In this document: piece by piece, positions 24,101 to 32,760 of the stretch | Numbering within the stretch: the first letter of the stretch is position 1 | Layout of the letters: the number at the start of each line of letters is the position of its first letter | Made by a program: the position numbers and the translations under genes | Origin: Watersipora subatra | Taxonomy: Eukaryota > Bryozoa > Gymnolaemata > Cheilostomatida > Watersiporidae | Reading direction: 5' to 3' | Assembly (NCBI RefSeq): GCF_963576615.1 | Contig: NC_088712.1 | Coordinates: 53,735,114-53,799,113, forward strand | Length of the DNA: 64,000 nt | Notes under the pieces: generated by a model | What the model was told of the DNA's origin: nothing | Seen by the model: the letters and a program-made list of their open reading frames with translations, nothing else | Database searches by the model: none

Positions 24101-27100
24101 TAGGATAGGCAGTCAACTTGTATAGAGGTGCAGCGTGAAGAGCTCTTCTAAAGGACGGCAACTATCGAAGGATGATACTTATCCATGGAAGAGAGCCTTT
24201 AAGCCCGTACAAAGGTCCTTAGTTTTACTGGGTTGTTCTGTTCAAGATGCTGGGCAAATTAATTATTAAGCCTCGCTTTATTGCTACTATTACTCTGGCA
24301 GCCTCGAGTGCTGTGAGAGATCATTAGGTGTGCCGATATAGCACAGAGAATAAGTACGTGTACAATTAATCCAATATGCTGGAAGGCAGACCCGACTCTT
24401 AAACCAAAGTGTTAAGAGTGTACAGATGCCAAACCGAATGTCATGTGTTTAAATCCTGTATGATGCAATCTGTTTTCTCTACCATGGCTTCTTTGGACAG
24501 ACGGATAGAAACGACTCTTATTAAGTAAATATGTTCTTCCATGTTAGTAAAGTTAGCCATTATGATTACAGCTGTCAACACGTGCAACGAGGTCAATATC
24601 TGCCACCCAGATGCTGATTGCTACGACACTGCATCCGGACCTAGATGTGTTTGCAGGTCAGGCTTCATAGGGGATGGCACCATTTGTACTCCTCTTCAGG
24701 ACAACTGCATGACGAGACCAGCACTTTGTGACAGAAATGCTGTTTGCTCGCGTGCCTCTGCTGGTGACTATGTGTGTATATGTAATCCCGGCTATGAAGG
24801 GGATGGCACCTCATGCAAAGGTGAGTAAGAGATTCGTCGTTTTTACCTTGTGTATGCAGCAAATGACTGAGGAAATGTCTCTTTGGATTGTTTGCTGCAT
24901 GAACCGGCCAGGAAATACTTGATATGGAAACTATATATTTGCTTGAGGTTGTCACCTGGCTGAGGTTTCTGATCAGTTTTATTAGAGATACTCCTGTAGA
25001 TGACAGTTTTATGCTACTATACCTGGTGTGTTGGGCTAGATGTTAGAATTTGTTCTTGAAATGTATCACAGTTTGAGGCTAACTCCTGTGTTTACAATGC
25101 CCATCTCTAGTGTAGTCTTCAGTAAAGCAAGTTTGGATTTTTTTCTCTGCATTCATTGTTGTTCCTAGGTGAGATATTTGCAGCTCATGTACCTCACTGC
25201 TACGAACATTGTTGGTTGATTGTAACATCACGTCGGATAAGAAATAATTTCTGAAGTTAAGAATTGTCCTTTATTAAGATGTCACAGGCATAATACTACT
25301 GGATATGGAATACAAACCTTTGTGTTACGCGGTTGTCTAAGTGTTATAAAATATGTTGCACTGTGCTACATTGACAGCGATGAATGAGCAAGGGAATTAT
25401 CTCCTCTTCACCCAAGGAATGTCCGTGTTTAGAGTGCCATTCTACCAGGCTGGCGGTGACAGAGGAAGACGAATCCTACATAAATCAGGTTTGACGAAAA
25501 AGACTATGCATTGACCAGTATTATGCATTTGCATTAGAAATTCATCCGCAGTCTCTGAAGCTCTATTGAAAACAATTGATAGTTTATATCGAAATGAACT
25601 ATTAAAGGTCAATAGGTCGAAAAATGTGAATCGTCGAAGATGGGTATTACTCATCCCATAGAGTTTGCGATCATGCAGATGTGTTGTGGTTATTTTATTT
25701 TAGTTGTTGCCAACTAAGTTATGCTTAATGTCAAGTCTACTTGTTATAAGCAGGGCAGACACTGGTAGGACTAGCTGCTGACTGCAAGGATAGAATGTTC
25801 TACTATAGTGACATCGGCACTGGTACGATTAGTCGAGCATCACTGGACAATAGTTCCGACAGTCAGGTGATCATTGATGGTGAGTGCGATAATGCTTGTT
25901 TAAACATTGTAGCTGATCGTATTGGCCAGTGTGCTTATTTGTATCAGGTATTACGGGCTGATTTCATGTGATTAAATTATTTACTTTATCAAAGAATAAG
26001 GCTTTATTCTATCATAATGTACAGTTAATGTGGATATTTTTTACTGGAGAATGACATTTACGCTAAGAATCATTTATGCTTGGTCAAGGTACGATGTTGT
26101 TGAAATGTTGCGGATTATCATTGAATACACCAAAGAATGTGACAGGTTAAAAGTCAAACTTTGACTTACAAGTATGTTCATGAGAGTACGGTGTCATATA
26201 AGTCTTTCCAGAGTCTAACAATTTATATACACTAAGTAATTACAAATAATATTAAAACTAATGCCTCGTATAAAGCTCGAATAAAAAGTAATTGTACAAA
26301 CCTAAAAAACCCAAATTATATGTAGAAACTAAAGTAATAATAAAGTAATAAAGTAATATTCAATAGAAAAAGGTTTTCATTTTAAATTTATAGACAGTAG
26401 AATTGGTGTGTAGCCTTGACAGTACAGAAGAGGGTTGGTGCATAGGTAGAGTTTGTTCAGTTAGCTAATTAAGTTTGTTTATATTGGTTTTAATAAAAAA
26501 AGGTTTGTATTGTTACTACATTCCTTAGGGATGTGCAGGCAGAAGTGCAGGCAGAAGTGCAGGCATGACAATGAGTAGGTTCAGGGGTAGAGTGAGTGAT
26601 AGAAATGGAGTGTAACTCACTCAAACATATACTAGATGCTGGGTAAACTATTTTTTATCTTTTTATTATTTTTATGGTTAATTCTTGATTATGCTGAGAT
26701 TACTACTTCCTACGTTGAGACCAGTATTCGCCTACATTTTACACAGTTGTTAGTTGTTACACATCATAGGTTGAGGTCTAGTTGTGTTAGTATTGCTTCG
26801 AGTAAACAACCTGATTAATTTGTTAAAAATAGAATTGGCTCTAGTGTTGTGTTGTTGAAGAACATCTGGATAAAATATTTATATTAGTTTATCTGGCTGG
26901 CCAGTCTCATCAGCTGTACCTTGTAATCTACTTGTCCAGTGTTTGACATGTATTACTTCCTTACAGTAGGTGGGAAGTTAGTACTTTACCTAGTTACAAA
27001 CTTGTGTTTGTATTAGAGTTGTCTACCCTACTTTGTCTTCCTCAGGTCTGAGCTCACCAGAAGGCCTAGCAGTAGATTGGGTTAGTCGTGTAATCTTCTT

Positions 27101-30100
27101 CACTGACTCAGCCCTAGATCGTATTGAGGTGGCTGATCTCGAAGGACGGTATCGCAAGGTCATAGTTGACACTGGTCTAGTTAATCCTCGAGCTATTGCT
27201 GTCGATCCAATTGATGGGTTGGTATAGAAAGTTTTACAAGTTTCTATATATGTTTATGATAAATCGCTTTGTTGGTGTCTATCACTTATTCTTCAATTGG
27301 GTGCGCTGGCATTGGTCGCACATGTTTGTTACTAACTAAACCATTGCCATAGATTGTTCGCTGTACTAGGCAAACCATAGAGTGATATTACAAGAATGAC
27401 AGATCGTTCAGAGCCGTTTTACAACTACCTACTGTGAATATGATTTTCATCATTTATTTAATATAGGTCTGGTAATCGGACCAACCATATGCAAATTTGT
27501 TTAATAATTGCTTGTCTTACGATATGAAATGTCGTAACTATTGTCTTTGATTGTAAAGAAATATGCAGTAAAGCTATGATTCATTATATCCAGTGTACAA
27601 TGGGTGCCCTGTTGAAAATGTTGTTGAAAATAGGAAATAGTTGGCACACCGTACATAGAAAAATATCTGTAATTCACGCCTCAGCATTGTTTTTTCATAC
27701 AGTAATATTAATGTCTTCAGTGCATCGCAAATTTTTCAATAGCTGCAGTTCTTTTGTGCATGACACGGAGGGAGGAGACGCGGTCAACGTAAATTTAGCA
27801 GTAGTTTGGAGCAATAAAAAGTAGGCTAGGAGTCTATGAACCTTTTTGGTGATCAACTAGATTTAGGAAACAAACATTAAACTAGCTTGTTATTTCTCAA
27901 AAGGTTACTTACATGATCTCCTTGTTATTTCTCAAAGATCTCCTTGCAGCTTTTTTATTATAGTCAAAATGATGAACAAGCAAACCAGGCTTTTGTTTAA
28001 ATAAAACAGCTCTGTGAACCAAATATTTTAATGTGCCATGTTTTTGTACCCAAACTTGCTCTAGAATTACGACTTACGTTAGATCTAATGTGTAAAAAAG
28101 GTGGGTAGATGCTGCTTCTTGGGTTTTCACTTGCCGTCAGTGCTGGTCGCCATCAGCAGTTACTGTATATTAAGGTACCCTATATTTCTTCTGGATGACA
28201 ATTATTTTCTAATTCGATGCTGGACCTGGACCAAACACACCCCGTAGTCAGGGTGTACAAAAATTTGTTATACAGTATTCTCTTACATAATATCAAAGAA
28301 TGGCGCATTGATAAACAGACATCAGTAAGCACGAAGAACGTAACAATAATAATATTAGTAATTTCATTATAATTATCATTGCATATGCCATAGCGTCATC
28401 TTCAATATCTATTAGCGACGTGTTTGCATTACCTGCCAGTGAGGTCAGCTTTTTTAGCTGATGTTGGAATGGATATTGTTATATTGTTGGGTGTATCGAA
28501 TAAGCTAAAACAGTGATGATTATATAGCAATGCACATTGCTTCTAGCGAAGTGTTATGGAGTCTCTTCTTGTTAGTCACGTCTTACGCTTCTACTGCAGG
28601 AAGATTTACTGGACAGACTGGAATAGAGCTGAGGCAAAGATAGAAGTAGCCAATATGGACGGGACAGGACGACGAGTGCTCGTAGACACTGACCTCTCCT
28701 TGCCAAATGGTATAACGTACAATATGTATCGTCAGCAGGTGTGCTGGGCAGATGCAGGTGAGAACTATAATCTTACACTTTGTTAATAGTATACTGGAGG
28801 TGCTGGCTTGATACAAAGTTGACCATTGAAAATAGTTCTAATCTAATCCACTAAAGAAGATTTCACAAATTTTCTGCACATTTTGCAATTTTCATTATTC
28901 TTGTCTGAAGCGGCTTAGTTGCAGCTCAGGCTGTAGACACCTTCTACATGATTCAGGTAGCTTTGTAATGATGCATGAAAACACCGAAAACATTAAAATA
29001 AATGCTGAGGCTCATGAAATTAAGTACGTCTAGGTAAGTTTTTTACACATCGGCCATGAAGTGTTGGTCAAATTCGCACATTTGATTCCAATTTTTCTTG
29101 ACGACGCTGGATACTATGAGAAATAGTGGAATTGTAAAACCATTAAATTTGTTGCCTTTCAAGCAAACTATTGTAATGCATTCGATCGATGAGAATGACT
29201 GCATTAAAATTGCAACAATTCACCTGCCAGTCATGTGATATGCACCCTTGCCACGTAAACACCATAAATCATCTGTCTAAGCAGTGAAACTCCTTAGGAT
29301 AGTGACATAAATCGTGTATTTGCTCCTAGAGATATATCAGTGTCTCATTTGCAACATGTAAATGATTGGCATTTGCCAAGAGTAGGTTGCATTGACCAAT
29401 CATGGGTAAGATTATATATTATCCATGTTTAATGTTATCCGCGTTGTTTCCATAACGCAGATACTTCATAAGTTTGCATCATCTGCAAGCTGGAAGCAGC
29501 GAGCCAGGTGATTTTTGTTGCTCACAGAATTTTGTCAAATGTTTCATGCGTGCCAAAGATGGAAGTGGCTCTCGTAAATGTTACCCAAGAAAATAACGCT
29601 CAATGACATTTTAAACATTTTGCAGACTTCAGTTGTTCCTATTTCGGTTTGATGAGACCAAGAGTGAACTGCTATGACCTCTGGTGTAGAATTCCTTATC
29701 TTTTTTAACAAAGGTCCCGCGTTCATCCGTAACATCTAAATGTCTATTGAAACACTTATCACACGGTAACTCAATGTCCGCACAACTCCAGATCTGCATC
29801 ATCCTCGTCATGAAAACAGTGATTAAAAGTATTTGTCTATTCACTAATAGTAGTTTCCAACAATAATCAAAATTTGTTTTTTATAGCACGTATATAATCT
29901 GGCTGGCTGCTGTACACGGTGTTATAGGAATTACTAAATCATTTAGGAGGGTTTACACTTGTTATGCGTTCAGTCAATGCTGTAGTGATACGCCATTGTC
30001 TTTGCTTTCATAGCCGTTCACTTGGCATGTTTAGGCACCCAGAAGTTGGAATGCATCAACAGAGATGGAAGAGGACGCATGGTTGTGTATGATCTGGCAA

Positions 30101-31338
30101 CTTATCCATTCAGTCTGACCACCTACAGAGATAACTTCTACTGGACAGATTGGAACAAGTGAGGCTCAAACTGTAGTTGTGCCTTAGCACTATTAAGCGC
30201 GCTTGAAAGTCTAACATTTTCTATAAAAAAAATTTACTGTGCTATGTATCTGGACTGAGTTTTAAAAATCTGTTGTGTGCCTTTGTTAAGTGCACTAAGG
30301 TAACGGCCCTGCAGATCATTTCCCTCCAAAAGAACAAAAGCCCTTAAGTACACAGCAGAGCCCCACTGCTAATTACTCTTGTTTAAAAGCGCCTAAAATG
30401 GAATCGGCAGAGCAACATGCTTATGAGGCTCAGTTCAAACTACAGACAGCAACGGGCAAGTTACGGCAGCATAGGTGGGTGGATTATAGACACATGGGCT
30501 AAGGTAAAGCCAGCTTCTATTGTTGAAAAATTTTTAAAAGCCGGCAAGAATGTTGATCCGCAGTCAGCCTGTCAGACTGAGATAATAATGAGGAGAAACC
30601 CGTAATGTTGGACAGTGAAATAGCTCAGCTGTTTCATTCTGATACCGCTGATGACAACTTTGAGAGTTTTATAGAAGAGTGAATATTTTATCCAACAAAG
30701 TTTGCTAAGCTCACTGTTTTGTCTTGGCTGTTGTTTTGCGTCGTATAATAGGGTACGCCTTGTATATTGGTCAAGTACAAAAGTAGACCATGCAGTTGAG
30801 ACTGACCCTATGATATGGTGCGGAAAATTTGGTAATACATAGTTGTTTAATACCTTGCGTTTTCTCTGTCAAAGCGTGGTGAGGGTCTTAAATTATGAGT
30901 TATTATGTGTAATATTATTCTATAACTTTGTAGAAATGCTATTCAGTCAATTCCAAGAGGAGGTGATGTACTTGGTGCTAGTATCCTTTTCCCTAATGGT
31001 GGTAATGGAAAGGCTTACAGCATAGAGCCTGTACCTAGTCAGTGTTTTCCTGGTATGTCACTTGTTTCATCTTGTCGCTTCTTTCCTCTCTTTCAAACAT
31101 CGCTTTGTGTCAAAATGATGATCATGATCACATGAATCTTCTACAATAGTCAAGCATTGAAAAATACTTTGCTCCTTCTAATACATAATTTGATTACATT
31201 GCTACAGGTGCCAACAGGTGCTCCTACAATAATGGGGAATGCAAGTTTCTATGTCTGCCCACATCAGACCGAGAAGCAACATGTGCTTGTCCAGATAATG
31301 TTGACCAGGATGAGTGCAACAGAATATTTCGATCTTAA
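1..31338 (+). CDS. NID: Nidogen (entactin)-like basement-membrane glycoprotein, 3' part, 19 exons
   Basis: Secreted linker protein that in the family joins laminin, collagen IV and perlecan in basement membranes. The exons I read are 1-116, 2727-2954, 4235-4429, 5369-5572, 8793-8906, 9431-9550, 13814-13948, 17143-17277, 17742-17912, 21695-21799, 23123-23272, 24572-24820, 25378-25488, 25754-25879, 27046-27217, 28600-28757, 30035-30158, 30934-31052 and 31208-31338 (TAA). All junctions are GT-AG, mostly phase 1, and the reading frame stays open across every one. Domain order is EGF, G2F, nine EGF, YWTD/LY propeller, C-terminal EGF. That order, and the ending in a propeller followed by an EGF domain, is nidogen rather than an LDL-receptor relative. 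The N-terminal NIDO domain and start codon lie before the window. Compared with vertebrate nidogens, the EGF block is longer and I see no thyroglobulin type-1 domain. Exon edges are by eye. Confidence 0.92.
749..1660. mobile_element. TTAA-flanked element with long inverted repeats, copy 1
   Basis: The left end AGGTTGACTTGCAAC and the right end GTTGCAAGGCAACCT are inverted copies, and each is flanked outward by TTAA (745-748 and 1661-1664). The inverted arms stay alignable for well over 100 bp: the left arm at 749-880 and the right arm at about 1530-1660 share the block around TCACCATGTCTTACTCTG. The middle has no transposase ORF. A TTAA target duplication is the hallmark of piggyBac-type transposition, so this looks like a non-autonomous element of that kind. 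Other copies are at 10416-11283 and about 45420-45583. Confidence 0.75.
1786..2665. mobile_element. TIR element, CCGTAAAACCTCTATTTGAA family, copy 1
   Basis: The left end starts CCGTAAAACCTCTATTTG and the right end is its inverse, ending CAGAGGTTTTCCAG. Both are flanked by TA (1784-1785 and 2666-2667), a Tc1/mariner-superfamily style duplication. The interior is about 880 bp with no ORF of note. Degenerate internal copies of the same terminal sequence occur near 1880-1910 and 2570-2600. Second copy: 9661-12258. Confidence 0.7.
2727..5572 (+). CDS. NID: Nidogen exons: G2F (nidogen fibulin-like beta-barrel) domain
   Basis: Three phase-1 exons, 2727-2954, 4235-4429 and 5369-5572, together encode about 209 residues. 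They begin [15 protein letters not shown] and end near [12 protein letters not shown]. This is the size and position of the G2F barrel, which binds perlecan and collagen IV in nidogen-1. Recognisable stretches are a Gly-Arg-Ala-Tyr-Thr-Ala-Ile-Ser motif in the first exon, and in the third a run ending [12 protein letters not shown] like the vertebrate domain's last strands. The intron after the first exon holds a 24-bp minisatellite; the intron after the second holds a SINE. Confidence 0.85.
3224..3800. repeat. 24-bp minisatellite in nidogen intron
   Basis: About 23 copies of a 24-bp unit, CAATAACACCTGCTCTATATTGTT, shown here split as CAATAACACCTG + CTCTATATTGTT. The left copies are more diverged (3224-3480) and the right ones nearly identical (3490-3790), so the right side expanded last. 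Because 24 is a multiple of three and the unit has few stops, several frames on both strands stay open across the array. I regard these ORFs as by-products of the repeat. Confidence 0.93.
4535..4905 (+). repeat. tRNA-derived SINE, family A, copy 1
   Basis: A tRNA-like part lies at 4740-4800, with an A-box-like TAGCTGAATGGG and a B-box-like GGTTCTGCGGATCC. It is followed by a conserved tail (GCTATTGCTGGGCAGAC, then CGACAGACGATGACAAA) and an (AT)n end at about 4893-4920. About 200 bp before the tRNA part, starting GGTATTAAAAACAGC, is shared with copies at 18430-20690 (interrupted) and 32015-32375, so the repeat unit is about 360 bp. Confidence 0.7.
5573..7152 (+). other. Nidogen intron segment without recognised gene
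   Basis: AT-rich. A short sequence at 5757-5800, ATATATCCTCGCATATAA, matches the terminal repeat of the element at 15617-16733, so a remnant of that family may lie here. An open frame at 6602-6931 has no recognisable domain and is not supported as a gene. Confidence 0.5.
7153..7193. promoter_or_regulatory. Perfect 17-bp hairpin just upstream of the nested gene
   Basis: Arms 7153-7169 (CAGAGCCGTATAGCTTC) and 7177-7193 are exact reverse complements around a 7-base loop. The hairpin ends 56 bp before the ATG at 7250, so it is in the promoter or 5' UTR. Role unknown; it could also be the footprint of a small inverted-repeat insertion. Confidence 0.6.
7250..8176 (+). CDS. C18orf21: C18orf21/UPF0711-like zinc-ribbon protein, intronless, nested in nidogen intron
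   Basis: A 308-codon intact ORF. The start ATG at 7250 is in a good context (AAAATGG). Two CxxC knuckles (CYAC near residue 80, CGMC near 146) flank a basic segment, [14 protein letters not shown], as in human C18orf21, which has CPYC, RLKPKARLTPKI and CKTC in the same order. The C terminus [10 protein letters not shown] also matches the conserved family ending, preceded by a [11 protein letters not shown] helix. The human protein has been reported as an RNase MRP subunit, so a role in rRNA or MRP RNA processing is inferred. The linker between residues 160 and 280 is Ser/Thr/Lys-rich and probably disordered. It is longer than the human protein (about 220 residues). An AATAAA at 8351-8356 follows the stop by 175 bp. 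Absence of introns fits a retrocopy, but the frame is intact. Confidence 0.72.
   Translation: MANTCDQVHKFGDHDNCRLKFFKAASIVCSQFSIDESKSYQFKIHMINNNKTKLLSTNPCDIDSTRINSKTKRTNVCYACGCPLTLALRKDNTSSYNRVAKRRVKPKPKTGKLVLRQLKKSDGRKDGSTFQRRVLNHYFNGCNKIITTCGMCHRVSVAVDGEKRSDESFLSRHSVRHKNKRLKRKLQNRSLTNSPCQFTGEAKPATTEDVQTTASLPSRAINFHEMSSRSTKKTTKSPMQSLKTIPSASTTTTDSRQPKVQRRILDKNSAAVIRKFQKQQVTQLMKSAQTQKQCHAKSSLSNFLKSFK
8351..8356 (+). terminator. Candidate polyadenylation signal of the nested gene
   Basis: AATAAA 175 bp past the stop at 8176, in AT-rich DNA. It would end the nested transcript before the next nidogen exon at 8793. Confidence 0.5.
8793..9550 (+). CDS. NID: Nidogen exons: EGF repeats 1-2 after G2F
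   Basis: Exons 8793-8906 (38 codons) and 9431-9550 (40 codons) each hold one six-cysteine EGF module. The first has [16 protein letters not shown] then [12 protein letters not shown]. The second opens DLDEC, a calcium-binding EGF signature, and ends GYSGDGYYC. Symmetrical phase-1 exons with one EGF each are the usual substrate for exon-shuffling and repeat gain. Confidence 0.88.
9661..12258. mobile_element. TIR element, CCGTAAAACCTCTATTTGAA family, copy 2, with nested insertion
   Basis: Ends CCGTAAAACTTCTATTTG and CAAATAGAGGTTTTACGG, with flanking TA at 9659-9660 and 12259-12260. The element is 2.6 kb, of which 10416-11283 is a later TTAA-flanked insertion, so the original length is about 1.7 kb. 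No intact transposase ORF is visible. A second copy of the terminal sequence lies just inside the left end (about 9710-9760). Confidence 0.72.
10416..11283. mobile_element. TTAA-flanked element with long inverted repeats, copy 2
   Basis: Same family as 749-1660: left end AGGTTGACTTGCAAT, right end TTGCAAGTCAACCT, and exact TTAA duplications at 10412-10415 and 11284-11287. It is 868 bp, with no ORF. It interrupts the older element 9661-12258. Confidence 0.78.
12489..13150. mobile_element. 660-bp TIR element with CACTATGTTTCCATG ends
   Basis: Left end CACTATGTTTCCATGATG and right end CATGGAAACATAGTG are inverted copies, with further matching TGCGCAGT blocks inside both ends. The interior has several short GCGCAGTG-type palindromes and is more GC-rich than its surroundings. 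No clear target duplication, no transposase. Probably a non-autonomous DNA transposon of unknown superfamily. Confidence 0.6.
13814..17912 (+). CDS. NID: Nidogen exons: EGF repeats 3-5
   Basis: Exons 13814-13948, 17143-17277 and 17742-17912 carry one EGF module each. All are phase 1, and each module has the GF-x-GDG-x-x-C ending typical of nidogen EGFs. The last of the three continues into a short Ser/Thr/Pro-rich linker ([12 protein letters not shown]) with no cysteine. It may be an O-glycosylated spacer splitting the EGF rod in two. The linker function is inferred from composition only. Confidence 0.86.
14473..15019. mobile_element. Foldback element with a tandem-repeat core, copy 1
   Basis: The left arm (about 14473-14583) and right arm (about 14906-15019) are roughly 115-bp inverted copies sharing TCAGAAAGTATCAGTA, TTTGTGATT and CAAGATTAAAATCG. 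Between them lies a 28-bp tandem array (14704-14870). Related sequence occurs at 58255-58375 and 59605-59860, so this is a dispersed family. Confidence 0.7.
14704..14870. repeat. 28-bp tandem repeat
   Basis: About six copies of AGCAACAATAGCAACT + AGTGATGTCATT. The copies from 14760 on are nearly identical. The array sits between the arms of the foldback element. Confidence 0.92.
15617..16733. mobile_element. 1.1-kb TIR element, CCGTATATCCCC ends
   Basis: The left end ACCGTATATCCCCTCATA and the right end TATGCGGGGATATACGGT are inverted copies of about 25 bp. No ORF of note inside. Isolated matches to the same terminal sequence at 5757-5800 and 15195-15230 suggest older fragments. Confidence 0.6.
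18430..20690 (+). repeat. tRNA-derived SINE, family A, copy 2, split by an insertion
   Basis: The 5' part is 18430-18632, starting near the shared GGTATTAAAAACAGC, and the 3' part is 20514-20690, with the tRNA-like ACGTAGCTTAATTGGTTAG and GGTTCTGAGATC. The halves align end to end with the uninterrupted copies at 4535 and 32015. The break coincides with the TTAA-type element. Confidence 0.7.
18633..20513. mobile_element. piggyBac-like element of 1.9 kb inside a SINE
   Basis: Left end CTCCTTCAGCACCCGAC follows TTAA (18629-18632). The right end, GGGTGCGAATGAG, is an imperfect inverse and is followed by TTAG (20514-20517), a one-base variant of TTAA. Removing it restores the SINE. The ends resemble piggyBac termini in layout (TTAA, then CCCTTT-like bases). 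No intact transposase ORF is seen; the longest frames are under 80 codons. Confidence 0.55.
21008..21619. mobile_element. 612-bp TIR element (CAGTCAAACATGGATAACTC ends)
   Basis: Left end CAGTCAAACATGGATAAC and right end GTTATCCACGTTTGACTG are inverted copies, flanked by TA at 21006-21007 and 21620-21621. It is inserted in a (TA)n microsatellite, which continues on the right to about 21640. Repeated internal TTCGAATTA blocks are typical of pogo/Tigger-type ends. Non-autonomous. Confidence 0.75.
21695..24820 (+). CDS. NID: Nidogen exons: EGF repeats 6-9
   Basis: Exon 21695-21799 encodes an EGF that stops after CVCNPGYL without its sixth cysteine. The next exon, 23123-23272, begins Y-S-A-S-V-C and supplies it before starting its own EGF, so this module is split across an intron. 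Exon 24572-24820 carries two EGFs back to back ([13 protein letters not shown] and [14 protein letters not shown]). Reading frame and phase agree at every junction. The donor of exon 23123-23272 is duplicated downstream in a 70-bp minisatellite. Confidence 0.87.
22085..22868. mobile_element. 780-bp TIR element (GGTATAAACACACTAGGCG ends)
   Basis: Left end GGTATAAACACACTAGGCG and right end CGCCTAGTGTGTTTACACC are inverted copies. Inner GCGATA-rich stretches next to both ends also mirror each other. No ORF with a recognisable transposase; superfamily not determined. Confidence 0.7.
23256..23745 (+). repeat. 70-bp minisatellite starting at a nidogen splice donor
   Basis: Seven copies, starting at 23256, 23326, 23397, 23467, 23534, 23604 and 23674 (period 67-71). 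The first copy begins inside the coding exon 23123-23272, and every copy repeats the last 17 exon bases, ending CACTACTG or CACCACTG, plus the donor GTATGTACC. Each unit also has a pyrimidine-rich tract ending TTCTTCTATAG, which looks like a 3' splice site. So each unit contains an acceptor-like site, 34 bases and a donor. See findings. Confidence 0.95.
24341..24535 (+). repeat. tRNA-derived SINE-like repeat, family B
   Basis: A B-box-like GTGTTTAAATCC at about 24446 is followed by TGTATGATGCAATCTG and a tail with GGACAGACGGATAGAAACG. The tail style (GGACAGACGG then AT-rich) matches the sequence at 32598-32760. Boundaries are approximate. Confidence 0.45.
25378..31052 (+). CDS. NID: Nidogen exons: LDL-receptor class B (YWTD) beta-propeller
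   Basis: Six exons (25378-25488, 25754-25879, 27046-27217, 28600-28757, 30035-30158, 30934-31052) encode the propeller that in nidogen-1 binds the laminin gamma-1 short arm. Visible blade motifs are [46 protein letters not shown] joined across an intron to [23 protein letters not shown] and NFYWTDWNK. The first blade starts with [11 protein letters not shown], like the vertebrate LIFAQG start. The protein order matches vertebrate nidogen closely. An overlapping ORF through the 30934 exon is in the wrong frame. Confidence 0.92.
25880..28599 (+). other. Two nidogen introns around the propeller exon 27046-27217
   Basis: Introns 25880-27045 and 27218-28599. I see no transposon ends, tandem array or coding exon in either. 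A triplicated GCAGGCAGAAGT motif occurs at 26535-26565. Confidence 0.5.
28758..30933 (+). other. Two nidogen introns without recognised features
   Basis: Introns 28758-30034 and 30159-30933. Several short frames exist, but none shows a domain or splice logic that I can support. Nothing repeated was seen. Confidence 0.5.
31208..31338 (+). CDS. NID: Nidogen last exon: C-terminal EGF-like domain and stop
   Basis: Acceptor ACAG at 31204-31207; phase 1. It encodes [16 protein letters not shown], then [16 protein letters not shown], then a short tail ending RIFRS and TAA at 31336-31338. Vertebrate nidogen ends with the same kind of EGF after the propeller. I saw no canonical AATAAA in the next few hundred bases, so the mRNA end is not placed. 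Confidence 0.88.
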
Positions 31339-32014
31339 CAGACTGGAAACGTCAACAGTAAATGAATACAGGAGAATTATAGTACAGAGTTGAAAAACAT
31401 TGTCACAAACAGATTTTAACATTTTATGCAAACTTTAGTCGTTGTGTTAAGAATCGATAAGTCATCTCGTTATAGTGTAATCTCAAAAAGTTCATCGAGC
31501 TTCCAGTCTCCTTATAGTCATAATACTCTGTGGTGTTACTCAGTTTCGAACGTGTTTCAGTTAACAATTGCCTTATATTTATCGTATTTCAGGTTAGTTC
31601 GCGCTATCGGTTGAATCAGGTCTACTAGTAGTTTCAAAATCAGTAAATTGTCAATAATTGTTCATCACTCTCTAGTATTGAATATACTTATTGTGGATTT
31701 AATTGCAGTTTGAGTTTGTATAAAGCTGAAATATATCTTACTATTCATCTCTAGCTGATAGTGTCATTCATTCTTTAAATATCTACTAATATCTTGTTTG
31801 TTGCTTACGAAAACATAGTTTCATGGCACATAGTTTTCATAGTTACAATGTTGAAGTGAATTCTTTAAATTAATGGCAGATAAAGAAGGGTTAAATGATT
31901 AGCTGTCCAAACTAGCCTGATAACAGGTCCAGTAGAATTAGATTTTCACTGATCAACATCCAATTTGGAGAAGAGCAGACAACTCTGGCACAATAACAGT
32001 CTATATACAGTACT

Positions 32015-32375
32015 AGCCGAACGTCCGGCATTCCACAGGTATTAAAAAACAGTGGCAGCTTTCCATTGCCTTGCACATTACCAAGGACTTATTTGAGTAT
32101 GCTACTATCCTATCCAATATTGCTAAACTTACAAATGAAAGCCCTGAGAGAAAGCTTTGGTGACATTGCGTAACGTGAAGTGTTATACATATTTTAACAA
32201 CGTAATGGTTCATATTGCATTGTGATTCCTTTGCATCTTGCGTAGCTTAGTTGGTTAGTTAACTGCCTGCTAATTGGGAGGTTCTGAGATAGAATCCAGC
32301 CGGATGCATATCTTTCATTCAAAGAATTTAATAGCTATTGCTGGAAAGACCGAACGACAGGCTAAGATATATTCT
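32015..32375 (+). repeat. tRNA-derived SINE, family A, copy 3
   Basis: Contains the shared head (CGGCATTCCACAGGTATTAA), the A-box-like TAGCTTAGTTGGTTAG at about 32241, the B-box-like GGTTCTGAGATAGAATCC at 32279, and the tail GCTATTGCTGGAAAGACCGA. Confidence 0.7.
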
Positions 32376-32597
32376 AATGAATGCATGTGTTGTACGGGTT
32401 TAAAAAGTGATTATTTTTGTGCAATTCATACTGTACTGGCTGCATCACCTGCTACAGCTTTATATTGATTGCAATAGTCTTGCTGCCCATGTGACTTTAA
32501 GCATGTTTCTGATGGCCAGCAGTTCTAGTGTAATGCTAGCGAAAATGTTCCGTGTGAAGCCATGAAAGATTGGCATGTGTATGTGCCTACTGTTCCA

Positions 32598-32760
32598 TAG
32601 TATAGCCAGTTGGATGGACAGTGTAGTGTATTGCATAAATGCGTGTCTGCAGATCTGGAGGTTTTAAGTTCAAATTCAGTGCACAACAGATTCTTAAACA
32701 CACGGACAAAAGACGGACACAGATTTATATTTACATATACATAATTTTCATTCGTCTGTC
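32598..32760 (+). repeat. SINE-like repeat, family B
   Basis: TAGCCAGTTGGATGG (A-box-like) and GTTCAAATTC (B-box-like) about 65 bp apart, then GGACAAAAGACGGACAC and an AT-rich end. Weak relative of the repeat at 24341. Confidence 0.4.

Noticed and set aside
30843..31025. 60-codon ORF over a nidogen propeller exon
   Set aside because: Wrong frame; the phase-2 reading ([11 protein letters not shown]) joins both neighbours and matches nidogen.
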